This document shows, piece after piece, positions 34,786 to 43,452 of a stretch of 64,000 bases of DNA. The stretch's first letter is position 1. Each line of letters opens with the position of its first letter. A model generated the notes under the pieces. It did not search any database, was not told where the DNA came from, and saw only the letters and a list, made by a program, of their open reading frames with translations. Position numbers and translations under genes: made by a program. Source of the stretch: Flavobacteriales bacterium (GTDB lineage Bacteria; Bacteroidota; Bacteroidia; Flavobacteriales_D; Parvicellaceae); assembly GCA_029251405.1 (NCBI GenBank), contig JAQXDK010000036.1, positions 35,616-99,615 of the forward strand. The letters run 5' to 3'.

Positions 34786-34987
34786 CCTCTTAACAATACG
34801 CAAAGACAATTTGGATCTTGTCTTCATACTAATTAAAACACTTAAAGACAACTTGAAAGTCTAGATAGCCTATGCTTGTGATAATGTATGATTGTTATCA
34901 TTTCGCATTGTCATTCATCTTTTGTAATTTTCGACTTTAGCAAAGCACTAAATTTGCAAGGATGTTAAAAGTAATGAATCATACTAA
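34786..34987. other. Intergenic region with hairpins after fadJ
   Basis: A perfect 7-base inverted repeat AAGACAA / TTGTCTT (34803-34809 and 34818-34824, loop of eight) lies 18 bases past the fadJ-like stop; no strong T-run follows on the plus strand. A second weak pair GATAA/TTATC lies near 34881-34900. The promoter of the next gene is at 34949-34956. No gene seen. Confidence 0.4.
34949..34956 (+). promoter_or_regulatory. Bacteroidota -7 box (TAAATTTG) for the gene at 34988
   Basis: Exact TAnnTTTG, 31 bases before the ATG at 34988. Confidence 0.5.
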
Positions 34988-35470
34988 ATGAAATTATTCT
35001 TAATCCTCATATTACAGTTATTATGGATAGGAATATTTCCACAAGTTCCACAGAATAGTTCAAAACTACCTACTCCCACATCCGAATTCTTTAAGAGTAT
35101 TAATCTCAATTCTAGAATCACAATAGAAGAGTATATTAAAACTTATTTTTCAGGTGGAAAGCACATAAAAGTATTAGATTCAACAGCTTGGGATACAGAT
35201 GGTACATTTAGATATTGCCATACATCAACAGAATATCAAGGGGTGACAATCGAGAATTATAGTTGTGAGATGTTCTCAACATTTAAATTCATATTTAAGG
35301 GTTACTCAAAAGCAGAAGTAATGCGTATTATGAAGTTGTTTTTTATCGAAACTGAGTATGATTATTGGGAAGGTGACAATTACGGTCCAATGAAAGAAGG
35401 AGCTGGTTGTTTCGTATCGATAACTCGAAAGCCATTAGCAACAATTGTATCCTATAAATGTGGCTGTTGA
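34988..35470 (+). CDS. Secreted hypothetical protein
   Basis: 160 residues that I do not recognise. Residues 1-19 form a signal peptide (MKLFLILILQLLWIGIFPQ). The mature part is about 140 residues, with a SGGKHIKVLDSTAWDTDGTF segment, five cysteines (CHTSTEY, NYSCEM, GAGCF and the final YKCGC) that could form disulphides after export, and an aromatic-rich stretch ETEYDYWEGDNYGPM. No sorting domain, lipobox or catalytic motif is visible. It is preceded by its own promoter box and followed by an unrelated phosphatase-fold gene after 70 bases. Probably periplasmic; role unknown. Confidence 0.7.
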   Translation: MKLFLILILQLLWIGIFPQVPQNSSKLPTPTSEFFKSINLNSRITIEEYIKTYFSGGKHIKVLDSTAWDTDGTFRYCHTSTEYQGVTIENYSCEMFSTFKFIFKGYSKAEVMRIMKLFFIETEYDYWEGDNYGPMKEGAGCFVSITRKPLATIVSYKCGC

Positions 35471-35540
35471 TGGACTTTAAAGAAAACCTAAACTCATTAA
35501 AAATACTATTTGTCTTGCTGTTATCAACAACAAATAAGCC

Positions 35541-36347
35541 ATGCAAAAGAAAAAAAAATTAATTATTTTAATTACTCTGTGTATTTTATTGGTAGGATTT
35601 TATACCAATTGTCAGAGAGAATCGATGAATCTCAAAATAATGTCGTACAATATTCGTCATGGTAAAGGACTTGATAATATACAAGACTTATCTCGAGCAG
35701 CTGAAATAATTTTATTGCAAGCACCAGATTTATGTGGACTTCAAGAAGTAGATGAATTTTGCATGCGGTCAGATAGTGTTAGTCAAACAAATTATCTAGC
35801 AAAAAGAACATTGATGAAAGGAACCTTTTCCAAGTTTATGGATTATGACAAAGGTGAATATGGAATGTCTACTTTATATTCAAAACCAGTTATTTCAACA
35901 AAAATTTTGAAGTTACCTAATGCAATATATGAACCTAGGTCTTCCATTATCAATGAAATAAAAATTGCAGAAAGCAACTCTATACTATTTGTAAATGTAC
36001 ATCTTGACTGGGTAATTGGAGAAAAAGGTGATTTGAGTCGGCTAAAACAGGCTGAAAAATTAGTTGAATTTATCAACGAATCAGATTTAGCATGTATTAT
36101 CGTTGGTGATTTTAATTGCACTCCTAAGTCATCAACCATGCAATATTTTGCGGATAAAGGATTTGTTTTTGTAGACAAAGGCGAGGATAAATTGAGCTAT
36201 CAAGGAGAAAACTCGCTTGAAATAGACCATCTCTTATTTAGAAATTCTGAAAAAGTGCAATTTAAAAAGAAAAACTTACTTTTAATCAAAGAACCTGTAG
36301 TATCAGATCATCGACCTCTAATAGCAGAGTTTGAAGTTGTTTTTTAA
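35541..36347 (+). CDS. Endonuclease/exonuclease/phosphatase (EEP) family protein, exported
   Basis: 268 residues. An N-terminal hydrophobic segment (LIILITLCILLVGFYTNC) resembles a lipoprotein signal. The EEP fold shows all key positions: LKIMSYNIRHGKGLDN with the Asn of motif I, PDLCGLQEVDEF with the metal-binding Glu, FVNVHLDW with His, CIIVGDFNCTPKS with the D-x-N pair, IDHLLF, and the catalytic His in SDHRPLIAEF. Family members cut phosphodiesters in DNA, inositol lipids or sphingomyelin; being exported, a phospholipid or extracellular DNA target is more likely, but the sequence does not decide. Single-gene unit between an unknown secreted protein and a Crp regulator. Confidence 0.88.
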   Translation: MQKKKKLIILITLCILLVGFYTNCQRESMNLKIMSYNIRHGKGLDNIQDLSRAAEIILLQAPDLCGLQEVDEFCMRSDSVSQTNYLAKRTLMKGTFSKFMDYDKGEYGMSTLYSKPVISTKILKLPNAIYEPRSSIINEIKIAESNSILFVNVHLDWVIGEKGDLSRLKQAEKLVEFINESDLACIIVGDFNCTPKSSTMQYFADKGFVFVDKGEDKLSYQGENSLEIDHLLFRNSEKVQFKKKNLLLIKEPVVSDHRPLIAEFEVVF

Positions 36348-36365
36348 TTCTTAATAATGAAGAAT

Positions 36366-36373
36366 TACTTTTG
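36366..36373 (+). promoter_or_regulatory. Bacteroidota -7 box (TACTTTTG) for the Crp/Fnr regulator gene
   Basis: Exact TAnnTTTG, 36 bases ahead of the ATG at 36410. Confidence 0.5.
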
Positions 36374-36409
36374 TATCAAAATATATTCTTAAGAGAAAGA
36401 TGGAAATAA

Positions 36410-36976
36410 ATGAATCAGTCTAAAATCAAAATATTATTAAGATTAAATTACCCACATTTACTAGAAAGTGCTCTTGACGATATTTCAAAATGTTGCGATT
36501 ATCTTAAACTTCCAAAAGGAACAAAACTGATCCAGGAAGGAAAAAGACACGCATTTTTTTATATCATAAATCGAGGATGTGTTAAGTCATATTATCAAAA
36601 CGAAGAGAAACAAATATGCTCCTGGTTTGCCTTTGAAAATGAGGTGATATCAACCATGAAATCTTTTGATGGACAACCGTCAAACGAAACTATCAAACTA
36701 CTTGAAGACTCAGAGTTAATCAGATTTCATACGAAATCTGTCAAAACTTTAGCAGAATCAAACATTTCAGTTGCAAGATTAATTAATAAATTTATTATTG
36801 AACATACTGAATTCTTAGAGGAACTTCTTTACATTAAATCAAAGCCTAGTAAAGAACGATATGATTATTTTATTATTTCAGAACCTCAATTACTACAAAG
36901 AGCATCTCTAACAGATTTAGCTTCGTTTCTAGGAATAAGTAGGGAAACCTTGAGTCGGATAAGAAACAAGAAATAG
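36410..36976 (+). CDS. Crp/Fnr family transcriptional regulator
   Basis: 188 residues. The N-terminal cyclic-nucleotide-binding-type beta barrel covers about 15-125 (LKLPKGTKLIQEGKRHAFFY, FFYIINRGCVKSYY), followed by the dimer helix and a C-terminal helix-turn-helix LTDLASFLGISRETLSRIRN. It lacks the R-S/T cAMP-binding pair of E. coli CRP and the cysteines of FNR, as is usual in this Bacteroidota branch, so the ligand is unknown. 65 bases downstream are two amine oxidase genes; a Crp-type sequence abutting their promoter suggests it controls them. Confidence 0.9.
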   Translation: MNQSKIKILLRLNYPHLLESALDDISKCCDYLKLPKGTKLIQEGKRHAFFYIINRGCVKSYYQNEEKQICSWFAFENEVISTMKSFDGQPSNETIKLLEDSELIRFHTKSVKTLAESNISVARLINKFIIEHTEFLEELLYIKSKPSKERYDYFIISEPQLLQRASLTDLASFLGISRETLSRIRNKK

Positions 36977-36979
36977 TTT

Positions 36980-36995
36980 TGTGACATATATCAAA
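36980..36995. promoter_or_regulatory. Candidate Crp-family site TGTGA-CATATA-TCAAA
   Basis: Six of eight positions pair as a palindrome and the layout matches the CRP consensus TGTGA-N6-TCACA with one half-site mismatch. It lies 4 bases after the crp-like gene and directly touches the -7 box at 36996 that precedes the amine oxidase genes. Confidence 0.45.
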
Positions 36996-37003
36996 TAGTT
37001 TTG
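36996..37003 (+). promoter_or_regulatory. Bacteroidota -7 box (TAGTTTTG) for the amine oxidase pair
   Basis: Exact TAnnTTTG, 38 bases before the ATG at 37042. Confidence 0.5.
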
Positions 37004-37041
37004 CGTAGAAATCAATTAATTTTACGAAATAATAAACTTAG

Positions 37042-38247
37042 ATGATGAAAACAAAATCTTTATTTCCCCTATTTATTACTGTTTTATTTATTTGTACTTC
37101 AAGTTGTAAAAAAGATGAAAAAACTGACAACATAGAAACTGAATTTAAAGGCGATATAATAATTGTTGGAGCTGGTGCTTCAGGTTTATCTGCAGCAAAA
37201 AAATTGCAAGAAAATGGGATTAGCTATCAAATTTTAGAAGCCTCTGACAAACTTGGGGGTAGAATTCAGAAAAATATAGATTTTGCTGATTTCCCTATCG
37301 ATTTAGGTGCTGAATGGATTCATGCAGATAAATCAATTTTGAACTATTTAATAAATCAACAAGGAAACGAACCAGATGTTGAAACTATATTATATCAACC
37401 AACAAATGTTCAATCAGTTAGTGGAGACACAATTACTCAAATACCAGAACAGGACATGATAGATTACTACTCCAATTACATAACTGAATATAAATTCAAA
37501 AACACTACTTGGTATGATTTTATTTATGAAAATTTCACAGAAAATATTGAGGAAAATATTATTTATGAATCTAAGGTCACAACAATAGATTATTCTGGTG
37601 ATAAAGTAATATTAACAACAAATAATGGATTGGAATACCAAGCAGATAAAGTTATTGTTACTGTCTCAGTTGGTGTGTTAAAATCTAATGTAATTACGTT
37701 TATTCCTTCGTTATCTTCAGAAAAAATTAATGCTATTCAAGATGTTGAATTTCTTCCTGGATTTAAGCTTTTAATGAAATTTTCTGAGCAATTTTATCCT
37801 GATGTTATCTCATATGAAACTAATAGTGGAGAAAAATCATATTACGATGTGGCATATGGAAAGAATTCACAAGATCATGTTTTAGGACTACTATCTGTAG
37901 GTAGTTCTGCAGAAGAATATTATTTGTTGGGTGATTCAAATGCAATTTTACAAAACGTTCTTCAAGAGTTAGATGGTTATTATAATGGACTTGCATCTCA
38001 AAGTTTTCTAGGAAACTATATCTATATGAATTGGGGTCAACAAACATTTACAAATGGAACTTGGACTTCTGATATTCAAGCTTCGTCAAATAATCTAAAT
38101 GAATCACTTAACAATAAAGTTTATTTTGCTGGAGAAACATATAATACTTACGGAGTTTTACCTGTTAACGGATCTTTTATATTACGTGGCTCTGTTCAAA
38201 GTGCTATATTATCAGGTTACAAAGTTGTCGAAGAAATATTATTTTGA
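37042..38247 (+). CDS. Flavin monoamine oxidase-like lipoprotein, copy 1
   Basis: 401 residues. Signal peptide with lipobox TSSC (Cys22). The FAD domain begins DIIIVGAGASGLSAAKKLQE (GxGxxG, about 39-58), followed by EASDKLGGRI and the motif FPIDLGAEWIH characteristic of amine oxidases / polyamine oxidase-like enzymes. FKNTTWYDFIYENF, DKVIVTVSVGVLKS and the C-terminal NKVYFAGETYN, which closes the FAD site, complete the fold. It would oxidise a primary or secondary amine in the periplasm with oxygen or another acceptor. It is clearly paralogous to the next gene, 33 bases downstream. The starting ATG is doubled (37042 or 37045). Substrate unknown. Confidence 0.9.
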   Translation: MMKTKSLFPLFITVLFICTSSCKKDEKTDNIETEFKGDIIIVGAGASGLSAAKKLQENGISYQILEASDKLGGRIQKNIDFADFPIDLGAEWIHADKSILNYLINQQGNEPDVETILYQPTNVQSVSGDTITQIPEQDMIDYYSNYITEYKFKNTTWYDFIYENFTENIEENIIYESKVTTIDYSGDKVILTTNNGLEYQADKVIVTVSVGVLKSNVITFIPSLSSEKINAIQDVEFLPGFKLLMKFSEQFYPDVISYETNSGEKSYYDVAYGKNSQDHVLGLLSVGSSAEEYYLLGDSNAILQNVLQELDGYYNGLASQSFLGNYIYMNWGQQTFTNGTWTSDIQASSNNLNESLNNKVYFAGETYNTYGVLPVNGSFILRGSVQSAILSGYKVVEEILF

Positions 38248-38280
38248 AAATATTGGAATTTTCATTTTTAAATAAGAGTA

Positions 38281-39498
38281 ATGATTAAAATCCTAAATAA
38301 GGTTTTCATAGTTATAATTCTATTAATAAGCTTTAACAGCTGTTTACAATGGGCAGTAAGAGCTAAAGGTAAATTACCAACTGAAACAGCATTACACAAA
38401 ACATATGACTATAATGGGAAAGTAATTATTATTGGTGCTGGAGCTTCAGGACTAGCAGCTGCAAAAGTATTAGAGAAAAACAATATTGACTACACAATTC
38501 TGGAGGCGACTGATCGTTATGGAGGAAGATTAAAAAAAGACACTATCCTGGCAGATTTTCCAATTGATATTGGTGCAGAATGGTTACATAGTGCTCCAAT
38601 TACCTTAAACAAGTTAAAAGGAAAAAAAGGAGATAATATTGATGAAGAACTAATTCCATATCACCTAGACAGAACAGCAAGTTGGGATGGAAAAGAATTA
38701 AAGATAGATCCTCATTGGCAAAATAACTTTATGTATTATTTCTTGTCAGAATCAAAGTTTAAAAATACTACTTGGTACGATTTTGTAAATGAAAATATTG
38801 CAAATACAGTATTACACAAAATTATTTATAATTCACCTGTAGTATCAATTGATTATTCAAATAATCAAGTTTCATTGAATACTTTAAATGACAAAATTTA
38901 TAAAGCAGACCGTGTGCTGGTAACTGTACCAATTGGAATTCTTAAGTCTGATAAAATATCTTTCAAACCTGAATTAAATAAGAATAAAAAAGATGCTATT
39001 GAAGATATCACCTATCACCCTGGGTTTAAAGTAGCTATGAAATTTTCAGAAAAATTTTACCCTGATGCTATTACGTGTAAAGCAAAAAATGGTGAAAAAG
39101 GATTCTACGACATGGCTTTTGGAAAGGAAACTCAATCTAATATATTAGGTTTTCTATGTACGGGAGATGAAACTGAAAATTACGATCAGCTTAATTCTAA
39201 AAAAGAAATTATTGATCAAATAATTGATGAATTAGATCAAATGTTTAATGGCAAAGCGTCAGCATCTTTTTCTGGAAAATATATCTTAGAAAATTGGGGA
39301 AGTTACGAATTTACAAATGGTACTTGGACCCAAGCATTTCAAGAAAAAAAATCAAATCTTAAAATATTAAATCAGCCATTAGATAATAAAGTCTATTTTG
39401 CTGGAGAAATTAATGATCCATATAAACAAATGGGAGTACCTGGTGCAATATTATCTGGATACTTTGCTATTGACAAATTATTAACTGATCATAAATAA
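38281..39498 (+). CDS. Flavin monoamine oxidase-like lipoprotein, copy 2
   Basis: 405 residues. Signal peptide with lipobox FNSC (Cys21). Same build as the preceding gene: VIIIGAGASGLAAAKVLEKN, EATDRYGGRL, FPIDIGAEWLHSAP, FKNTTWYDFVNENI, DRVLVTVPIGILKS, FYPDAITCKAKNGEKGFYDM and NKVYFAGEINDPY. By eye the two proteins share around half of their residues across the full length, so they arose by tandem duplication and later diverged. Likely co-transcribed with copy 1 under the adjacent Crp homologue. Function probably oxidation of an amine on the periplasmic side; whether the two copies act on different substrates or as a heteromer is open. Confidence 0.9.
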   Translation: MIKILNKVFIVIILLISFNSCLQWAVRAKGKLPTETALHKTYDYNGKVIIIGAGASGLAAAKVLEKNNIDYTILEATDRYGGRLKKDTILADFPIDIGAEWLHSAPITLNKLKGKKGDNIDEELIPYHLDRTASWDGKELKIDPHWQNNFMYYFLSESKFKNTTWYDFVNENIANTVLHKIIYNSPVVSIDYSNNQVSLNTLNDKIYKADRVLVTVPIGILKSDKISFKPELNKNKKDAIEDITYHPGFKVAMKFSEKFYPDAITCKAKNGEKGFYDMAFGKETQSNILGFLCTGDETENYDQLNSKKEIIDQIIDELDQMFNGKASASFSGKYILENWGSYEFTNGTWTQAFQEKKSNLKILNQPLDNKVYFAGEINDPYKQMGVPGAILSGYFAIDKLLTDHK

Positions 39499-39560
39499 AT
39501 TTATAATATTAAATTTAAATTAGAAATCTTAAATTAGGTTTTCATTTTAAATATTAATTT

Positions 39561-39974
39561 ATGAGGGAAATTTTGTTCCTATTTCTTCTTATTTCAGGAT
39601 TAACTGTTAGTTCACAAGACGATATACATAATATTGATAGAAGATGTCAAAAGTGTATGAGTCTAGACTCGAATTATACGGTCTCAGCAATGATTAGATG
39701 TGTTAATAAAGCTCAAGAAGAGTGGGATTTTAAAATTAAAAAATTTTACAAAACTTTAAAAGACACACTATCACATGAATCTGCTGAATTATTAATTACA
39801 TCACAACATTCGTGGCTTAATTTCATGGATAAACAAAGTGCTTTTTTTAGTTCTTATTTTCATAACGACATGAAAGGTGGATATCATCTAGAACGAAATG
39901 AACAGCTGATGATTTTATCACGCGAACGAGCTTTGGCTTTAAAAAGGCTATACAGCGATTTTATTGAACAGTGA
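39561..39974 (+). CDS. LprI-like / DUF1311 secreted protein
   Basis: 137 residues with a signal peptide (LFLFLLISGLTVSSQ, cleaved near residue 18). The mature part shows the DUF1311 pattern: C-x-x-C near the start (RRCQKCMSLD), an MIRCVNKAQEEWDFKIKKFY segment (C...A...W...L..Y) and LITSQHSWLNFMDKQSAFF (Q-x-x-W). LprI of Mycobacterium, a member of this group, inhibits lysozyme; for other members the role is unproven. It follows the amine oxidases by 62 bases and precedes an exported hydrolase. Small, helical, periplasmic; function uncertain. Confidence 0.8.
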   Translation: MREILFLFLLISGLTVSSQDDIHNIDRRCQKCMSLDSNYTVSAMIRCVNKAQEEWDFKIKKFYKTLKDTLSHESAELLITSQHSWLNFMDKQSAFFSSYFHNDMKGGYHLERNEQLMILSRERALALKRLYSDFIEQ

Positions 39975-40026
39975 ACACCAATAGTATTTGTTCAAATTTC
40001 ATTAACTTAAATTAACACAAGTTTAA

Positions 40027-41193
40027 ATGTTTTTAAAAAGTTGCATTCTCTCAATAAATTTCTTTGCTTTCTGCTTTGTTTTACTGGGTCAAAATTTTAG
40101 CGTTGGGAATACCTCTATTACTTTTTTTGATAGTCTTAGAAATAGAAATATTAATACTGAAATTTATTATCCTTCTGATTACACAGGACAAAATGAACCC
40201 GTTTCAAATGGGGCTTTCCCAGTAATTATTTTTGGACATGGATATTTAATTGAATGGAGTGCTTATGAAAATTTTTGGAATGCTTTAGTACCAGAAGGAT
40301 ACATTTTATGTTTCCCGACTACAGAAATGGGGTTTACCCCAAATCATCAGTTTTTTGCAGACGATTTTAAATTTATTGCTTCACAAATGCAAATTGAAAA
40401 TCAGAATAATTCTTCTATTTTTTTCAATACCATTTCAGCTAATACTGCTCTAATGGGACACTCAATGGGTGGAGGAGCTGGTTTTCTTGCAGCGGAAAAC
40501 AATCCCTACATTAATACTCTAATAAATTTTGCTGCAGCCGAAACCAATCCTTCTGCAATAACAGCTACTCAAAACATTTCCATCCCTACATTAATATTTT
40601 CTGGAGGTGACGACTGTGTAGCGCCACCAGTAAATCATCAAGATATTATGTACAATGGTCTCAACTCTAGCTGTAAAACTCAAATCAAAATAATAAATGG
40701 TGGCCATTGTTACTTTGCCAATGAGAATGTATTGTGCAGTTTTGGGGAATCATCTTGCAATTCTAACCTTAGTATTTTGAGAAATGAGCAACAAGAAATT
40801 ACCAATAATTTTTTAAAACCTTGGCTGGATTTTTCTCTTAAAGAAAATCAAAGTTCTTTTGTAGTTTTCAACGACTCTTTACAAGCTTCTAGTAGAATTA
40901 CTTATTCACAATTTTGTAATGGTACAGCAATTATGAAAGAAAGAAGTGTAAATGAATTAAAGATATATCCAAACCCTGTTTTTAGTAGTTTTCAGCTTCA
41001 AACACCAAAAGACCATTTACATGGAGAAATTATAATACTAAATATTATTGGACATCAAATTTTTAAAAAGACGATTACTAAAAAATTGACAAATATTGAT
41101 TTATCCAATTTTGACAAAGGAAGCTACTTCATCTTTTATCAAAAAGAAAATAAAAGTTGGATTAATAAAATAATCAAATTAGATACCTACTAA
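40027..41193 (+). CDS. Secreted alpha/beta hydrolase with T9SS type A sorting domain
   Basis: 388 residues. Signal peptide to about residue 21 (FAFCFVLLGQ). The hydrolase core has FPVIIFGHGYLIEWSAYENF (oxyanion HG, about 64-83), nucleophile Ser in LMGHSMGGGAGFLAAE (about 141-156), Asp in IFSGGDDCVAPP and His in INGGHCYFA, as in chlorophyllase / PAF-acetylhydrolase-like esterases. Five cysteines near 225-245 suggest disulphides. From about 305 the tail VNELKIYPNPVFSSFQLQT through DKGSYFIFYQKENKSWINKI is a classic type A sorting domain, so it is exported by the gliding-associated secretion system. Substrate not evident. Confidence 0.9.
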   Translation: MFLKSCILSINFFAFCFVLLGQNFSVGNTSITFFDSLRNRNINTEIYYPSDYTGQNEPVSNGAFPVIIFGHGYLIEWSAYENFWNALVPEGYILCFPTTEMGFTPNHQFFADDFKFIASQMQIENQNNSSIFFNTISANTALMGHSMGGGAGFLAAENNPYINTLINFAAAETNPSAITATQNISIPTLIFSGGDDCVAPPVNHQDIMYNGLNSSCKTQIKIINGGHCYFANENVLCSFGESSCNSNLSILRNEQQEITNNFLKPWLDFSLKENQSSFVVFNDSLQASSRITYSQFCNGTAIMKERSVNELKIYPNPVFSSFQLQTPKDHLHGEIIILNIIGHQIFKKTITKKLTNIDLSNFDKGSYFIFYQKENKSWINKIIKLDTY

Positions 41194-41205
41194 AACTAAT
41201 AGTTT

Positions 41206-41571
41206 ATGAATTCATTAATAGAAATTAAAAATTCACCATTACACGGCAAAGGAGTTTTTGCAAAAAAAGATATTTCAAAAGGAGAGGTAATAGTAAAGAG
41301 TCATATGGTGGAAATACATATTAACGAAAATTTACCAGAAGAATTGGCAACACTTCAATTCCCTTGGACTAAAGAATTTGATGCTATTTGCTTAAGCGGT
41401 GCTGGGAGTTTTTTCAATCACAGCGAAAAAGCTAATGCTAAAGTTTCTCATCAAGATTTTGAAAACAAAATTCAAGAGTTTTCTACCAAAGAACCCATTC
41501 TTAAGGGTGAAGAAATAACTATATTCTATAACGATAAATTTGAGGTATTTATAAATAACCTAATTAAGTAA
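41206..41571 (+). CDS. SET domain-containing protein
   Basis: 121 residues made of a minimal SET fold: NSPLHGKGVFAKKDISKGEV (8-27), GSFFNHSEKANAKVS with the N-H-S motif (about 65-79) that forms the SAM/lysine site, and EPILKGEEITIFYND (about 96-110) with the conserved GEE-I-x-x-x-Y tyrosine. SET proteins transfer methyl groups from SAM to lysine; short bacterial members like this are cytoplasmic and their targets are unknown. It begins 12 bases after the hydrolase gene on the same strand, so it may be read from the same message, though no shared role is apparent. Confidence 0.85.
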   Translation: MNSLIEIKNSPLHGKGVFAKKDISKGEVIVKSHMVEIHINENLPEELATLQFPWTKEFDAICLSGAGSFFNHSEKANAKVSHQDFENKIQEFSTKEPILKGEEITIFYNDKFEVFINNLIK

Positions 41572-41619
41572 TCTTTTATAAAAAATCCGTAAATTATATC
41601 TATTTAATTTTAGTAAATT

Positions 41620-43452
41620 TTACTTTACAAAGCTTTGCATTTCAACTAACTTTTTATAAATACCGTTGTTACTCATTAATAATTGATGACTTCCTCTTTC
41701 AACTATTTCACCTTTTTGTAAGACTATGATTTCGTCTGCATGTTGAATAGTTGACAATCGGTGTGCTATAACAATAGAAGTTCTGTTATTCATTAACTTA
41801 TTTAAAGCATCTTGAACTAATTTTTCAGACTCAGTGTCTAGAGCAGATGTAGCTTCGTCTAAAATTAAAATTGATGGGTTTTTATATACTGCTCTTGCGA
41901 TACTAATTCTTTGTCTCTGTCCTCCAGAAAGTTTATTTCCTCCATCTCCTATATTGGTTTGATAGTCTTTCTCTAATTCATGTATGAAGTCGTGAGCGTT
42001 AGCAACTTTTGCAGCTTCAATTAATCTTTTTTCATCCAACTGGTCTCCAAATATGATGTTATTTTCAATGGTGTCATTAAAAAGAATTGATTCTTGAGAT
42101 ACTAATCCAATCATGGATCTCAGAGAAGAGAGTTTAAAATCTTTAATATTTACTCCATCAATTTCAATAGTTCCCTCATTTAAGTCATAAAATCTTGGAA
42201 ACAAATTGGCGATGGTACTTTTTCCCGATCCAGATTGGCCAACAAGTGCTACTGTTTTCCCTTTTTGAACATTAAAAGAAATGTTATTTAGTATTTGATC
42301 TTCTTTATATGAAAATGAAATATTATTAAAACTAATGGATTTATTAAAAGCCAGCTTATCAATTGGTCCATCTAAAATTTTATCAGTTTTTTTAGCTTTA
42401 AATATTGTTTCTATTCTATCTAATGCAGAGTTTCCTTTTTGAGCATCATAAATAGATTTTGACAATGTTTTAAGAGGGTTAATCAGTTGTGAAAAAAGAA
42501 TAATGTAAGTAATAAAATAAGAGGCTTGCATTTTATCTTCAAAAACAAGACTGCCTCCGTACCACAAGACACTAATCACTGCTAATACACCTAAAAATTC
42601 GCTGGTTGGAGAAGCTAAATCTGCTTTTCTATATGCTTTTACTTTATTAGAAATAAAATTATCATTAATATTTTCGAATTTTTTGATGAATAGGTTTTCA
42701 TTAGAAAATGCTTTTATTAATTTAAATCCGTTCAAAGATTCCTCCAAATGGGCTAATAAATTACCAAAATATTCTTGAGCTGATTTGGTGTTTTTCTTCA
42801 AGCTTTTACTGATTAAACTAATTAAAACTCCAGTTACAGGTAAGAATATTACGATAAACAAGGAAAGTTCTAAACTCATAGCAAATAAGGAAATTAGAAA
42901 TACTAAAATATTAATGGGTTCTTTGAAAACTCCTTTTATAGCTGATTGGATGGACCATTCAATTTCTTGAACATCATTACTTATTTTAGAAATTACTTCC
43001 CCTTTTCTTTCATCGGATAAATAAGATACCGGTAAATACATAAGTGTTTTGAAAATTTTATTCCTAATATCACCAACACTTCTATTTACCAATATTGAAA
43101 CTAAAACAGTTGATATGTAAATAAATAAATTCTTCAATAAAACTGAAATCCCGATGGTGACACAAACAAATAAAAGTGCATAAACTTTACCCTCCAGTAC
43201 AATTATATTAGCAAGCTTGTAATTAATAAAATTAATAAATCCTTCTGTAGAAAAAGAAAATAAAGGTTTTTGACTTGCAACTAATTCGGAATAATAAACA
43301 TCTGTTTTATTGAAAATCACATCAAGTAATGGAGCTAAAAGAACAAATGAAAATAAACCAAAAAAAGAGCTTAATAAATTTAAAAACACACTTCCTGATA
43401 TATATTTTTTATATCCAAAAGTAAATTTAACTATACGTATTAAACTTTTCAT
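41620..43452 (-). CDS. ABC exporter, MsbA-like (fused membrane and ATPase domains)
   Basis: 610 residues. The membrane part has six helices in residues 1-325 (GSVFLNLLSSFFGLFSFVLL, YALLFVCVTIGISVLL, INILVFLISLFAM). The ATPase domain carries Walker A VALVGQSGSGKSTIANL (about 391), Q-loop GLVSQES, signature LSGGQRQRISIARA (about 507), Walker B ILILDEATSALD and the H-loop IVIAHRLSTI. Half-transporters of this type work as homodimers; the best-known role is flipping lipid A, but drug or lipid export is possible. It overlaps the upstream glycosyltransferase gene by four bases, which favours a cell-envelope glycolipid substrate. Confidence 0.94.
   Translation of the reverse strand: MKSLIRIVKFTFGYKKYISGSVFLNLLSSFFGLFSFVLLAPLLDVIFNKTDVYYSELVASQKPLFSFSTEGFINFINYKLANIIVLEGKVYALLFVCVTIGISVLLKNLFIYISTVLVSILVNRSVGDIRNKIFKTLMYLPVSYLSDERKGEVISKISNDVQEIEWSIQSAIKGVFKEPINILVFLISLFAMSLELSLFIVIFLPVTGVLISLISKSLKKNTKSAQEYFGNLLAHLEESLNGFKLIKAFSNENLFIKKFENINDNFISNKVKAYRKADLASPTSEFLGVLAVISVLWYGGSLVFEDKMQASYFITYIILFSQLINPLKTLSKSIYDAQKGNSALDRIETIFKAKKTDKILDGPIDKLAFNKSISFNNISFSYKEDQILNNISFNVQKGKTVALVGQSGSGKSTIANLFPRFYDLNEGTIEIDGVNIKDFKLSSLRSMIGLVSQESILFNDTIENNIIFGDQLDEKRLIEAAKVANAHDFIHELEKDYQTNIGDGGNKLSGGQRQRISIARAVYKNPSILILDEATSALDTESEKLVQDALNKLMNNRTSIVIAHRLSTIQHADEIIVLQKGEIVERGSHQLLMSNNGIYKKLVEMQSFVK

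Noticed and set aside
34988..41571. Possible genomic island
   Set aside because: The genes look accessory, but no integrase, tRNA, flanking repeat or clear composition change was seen.
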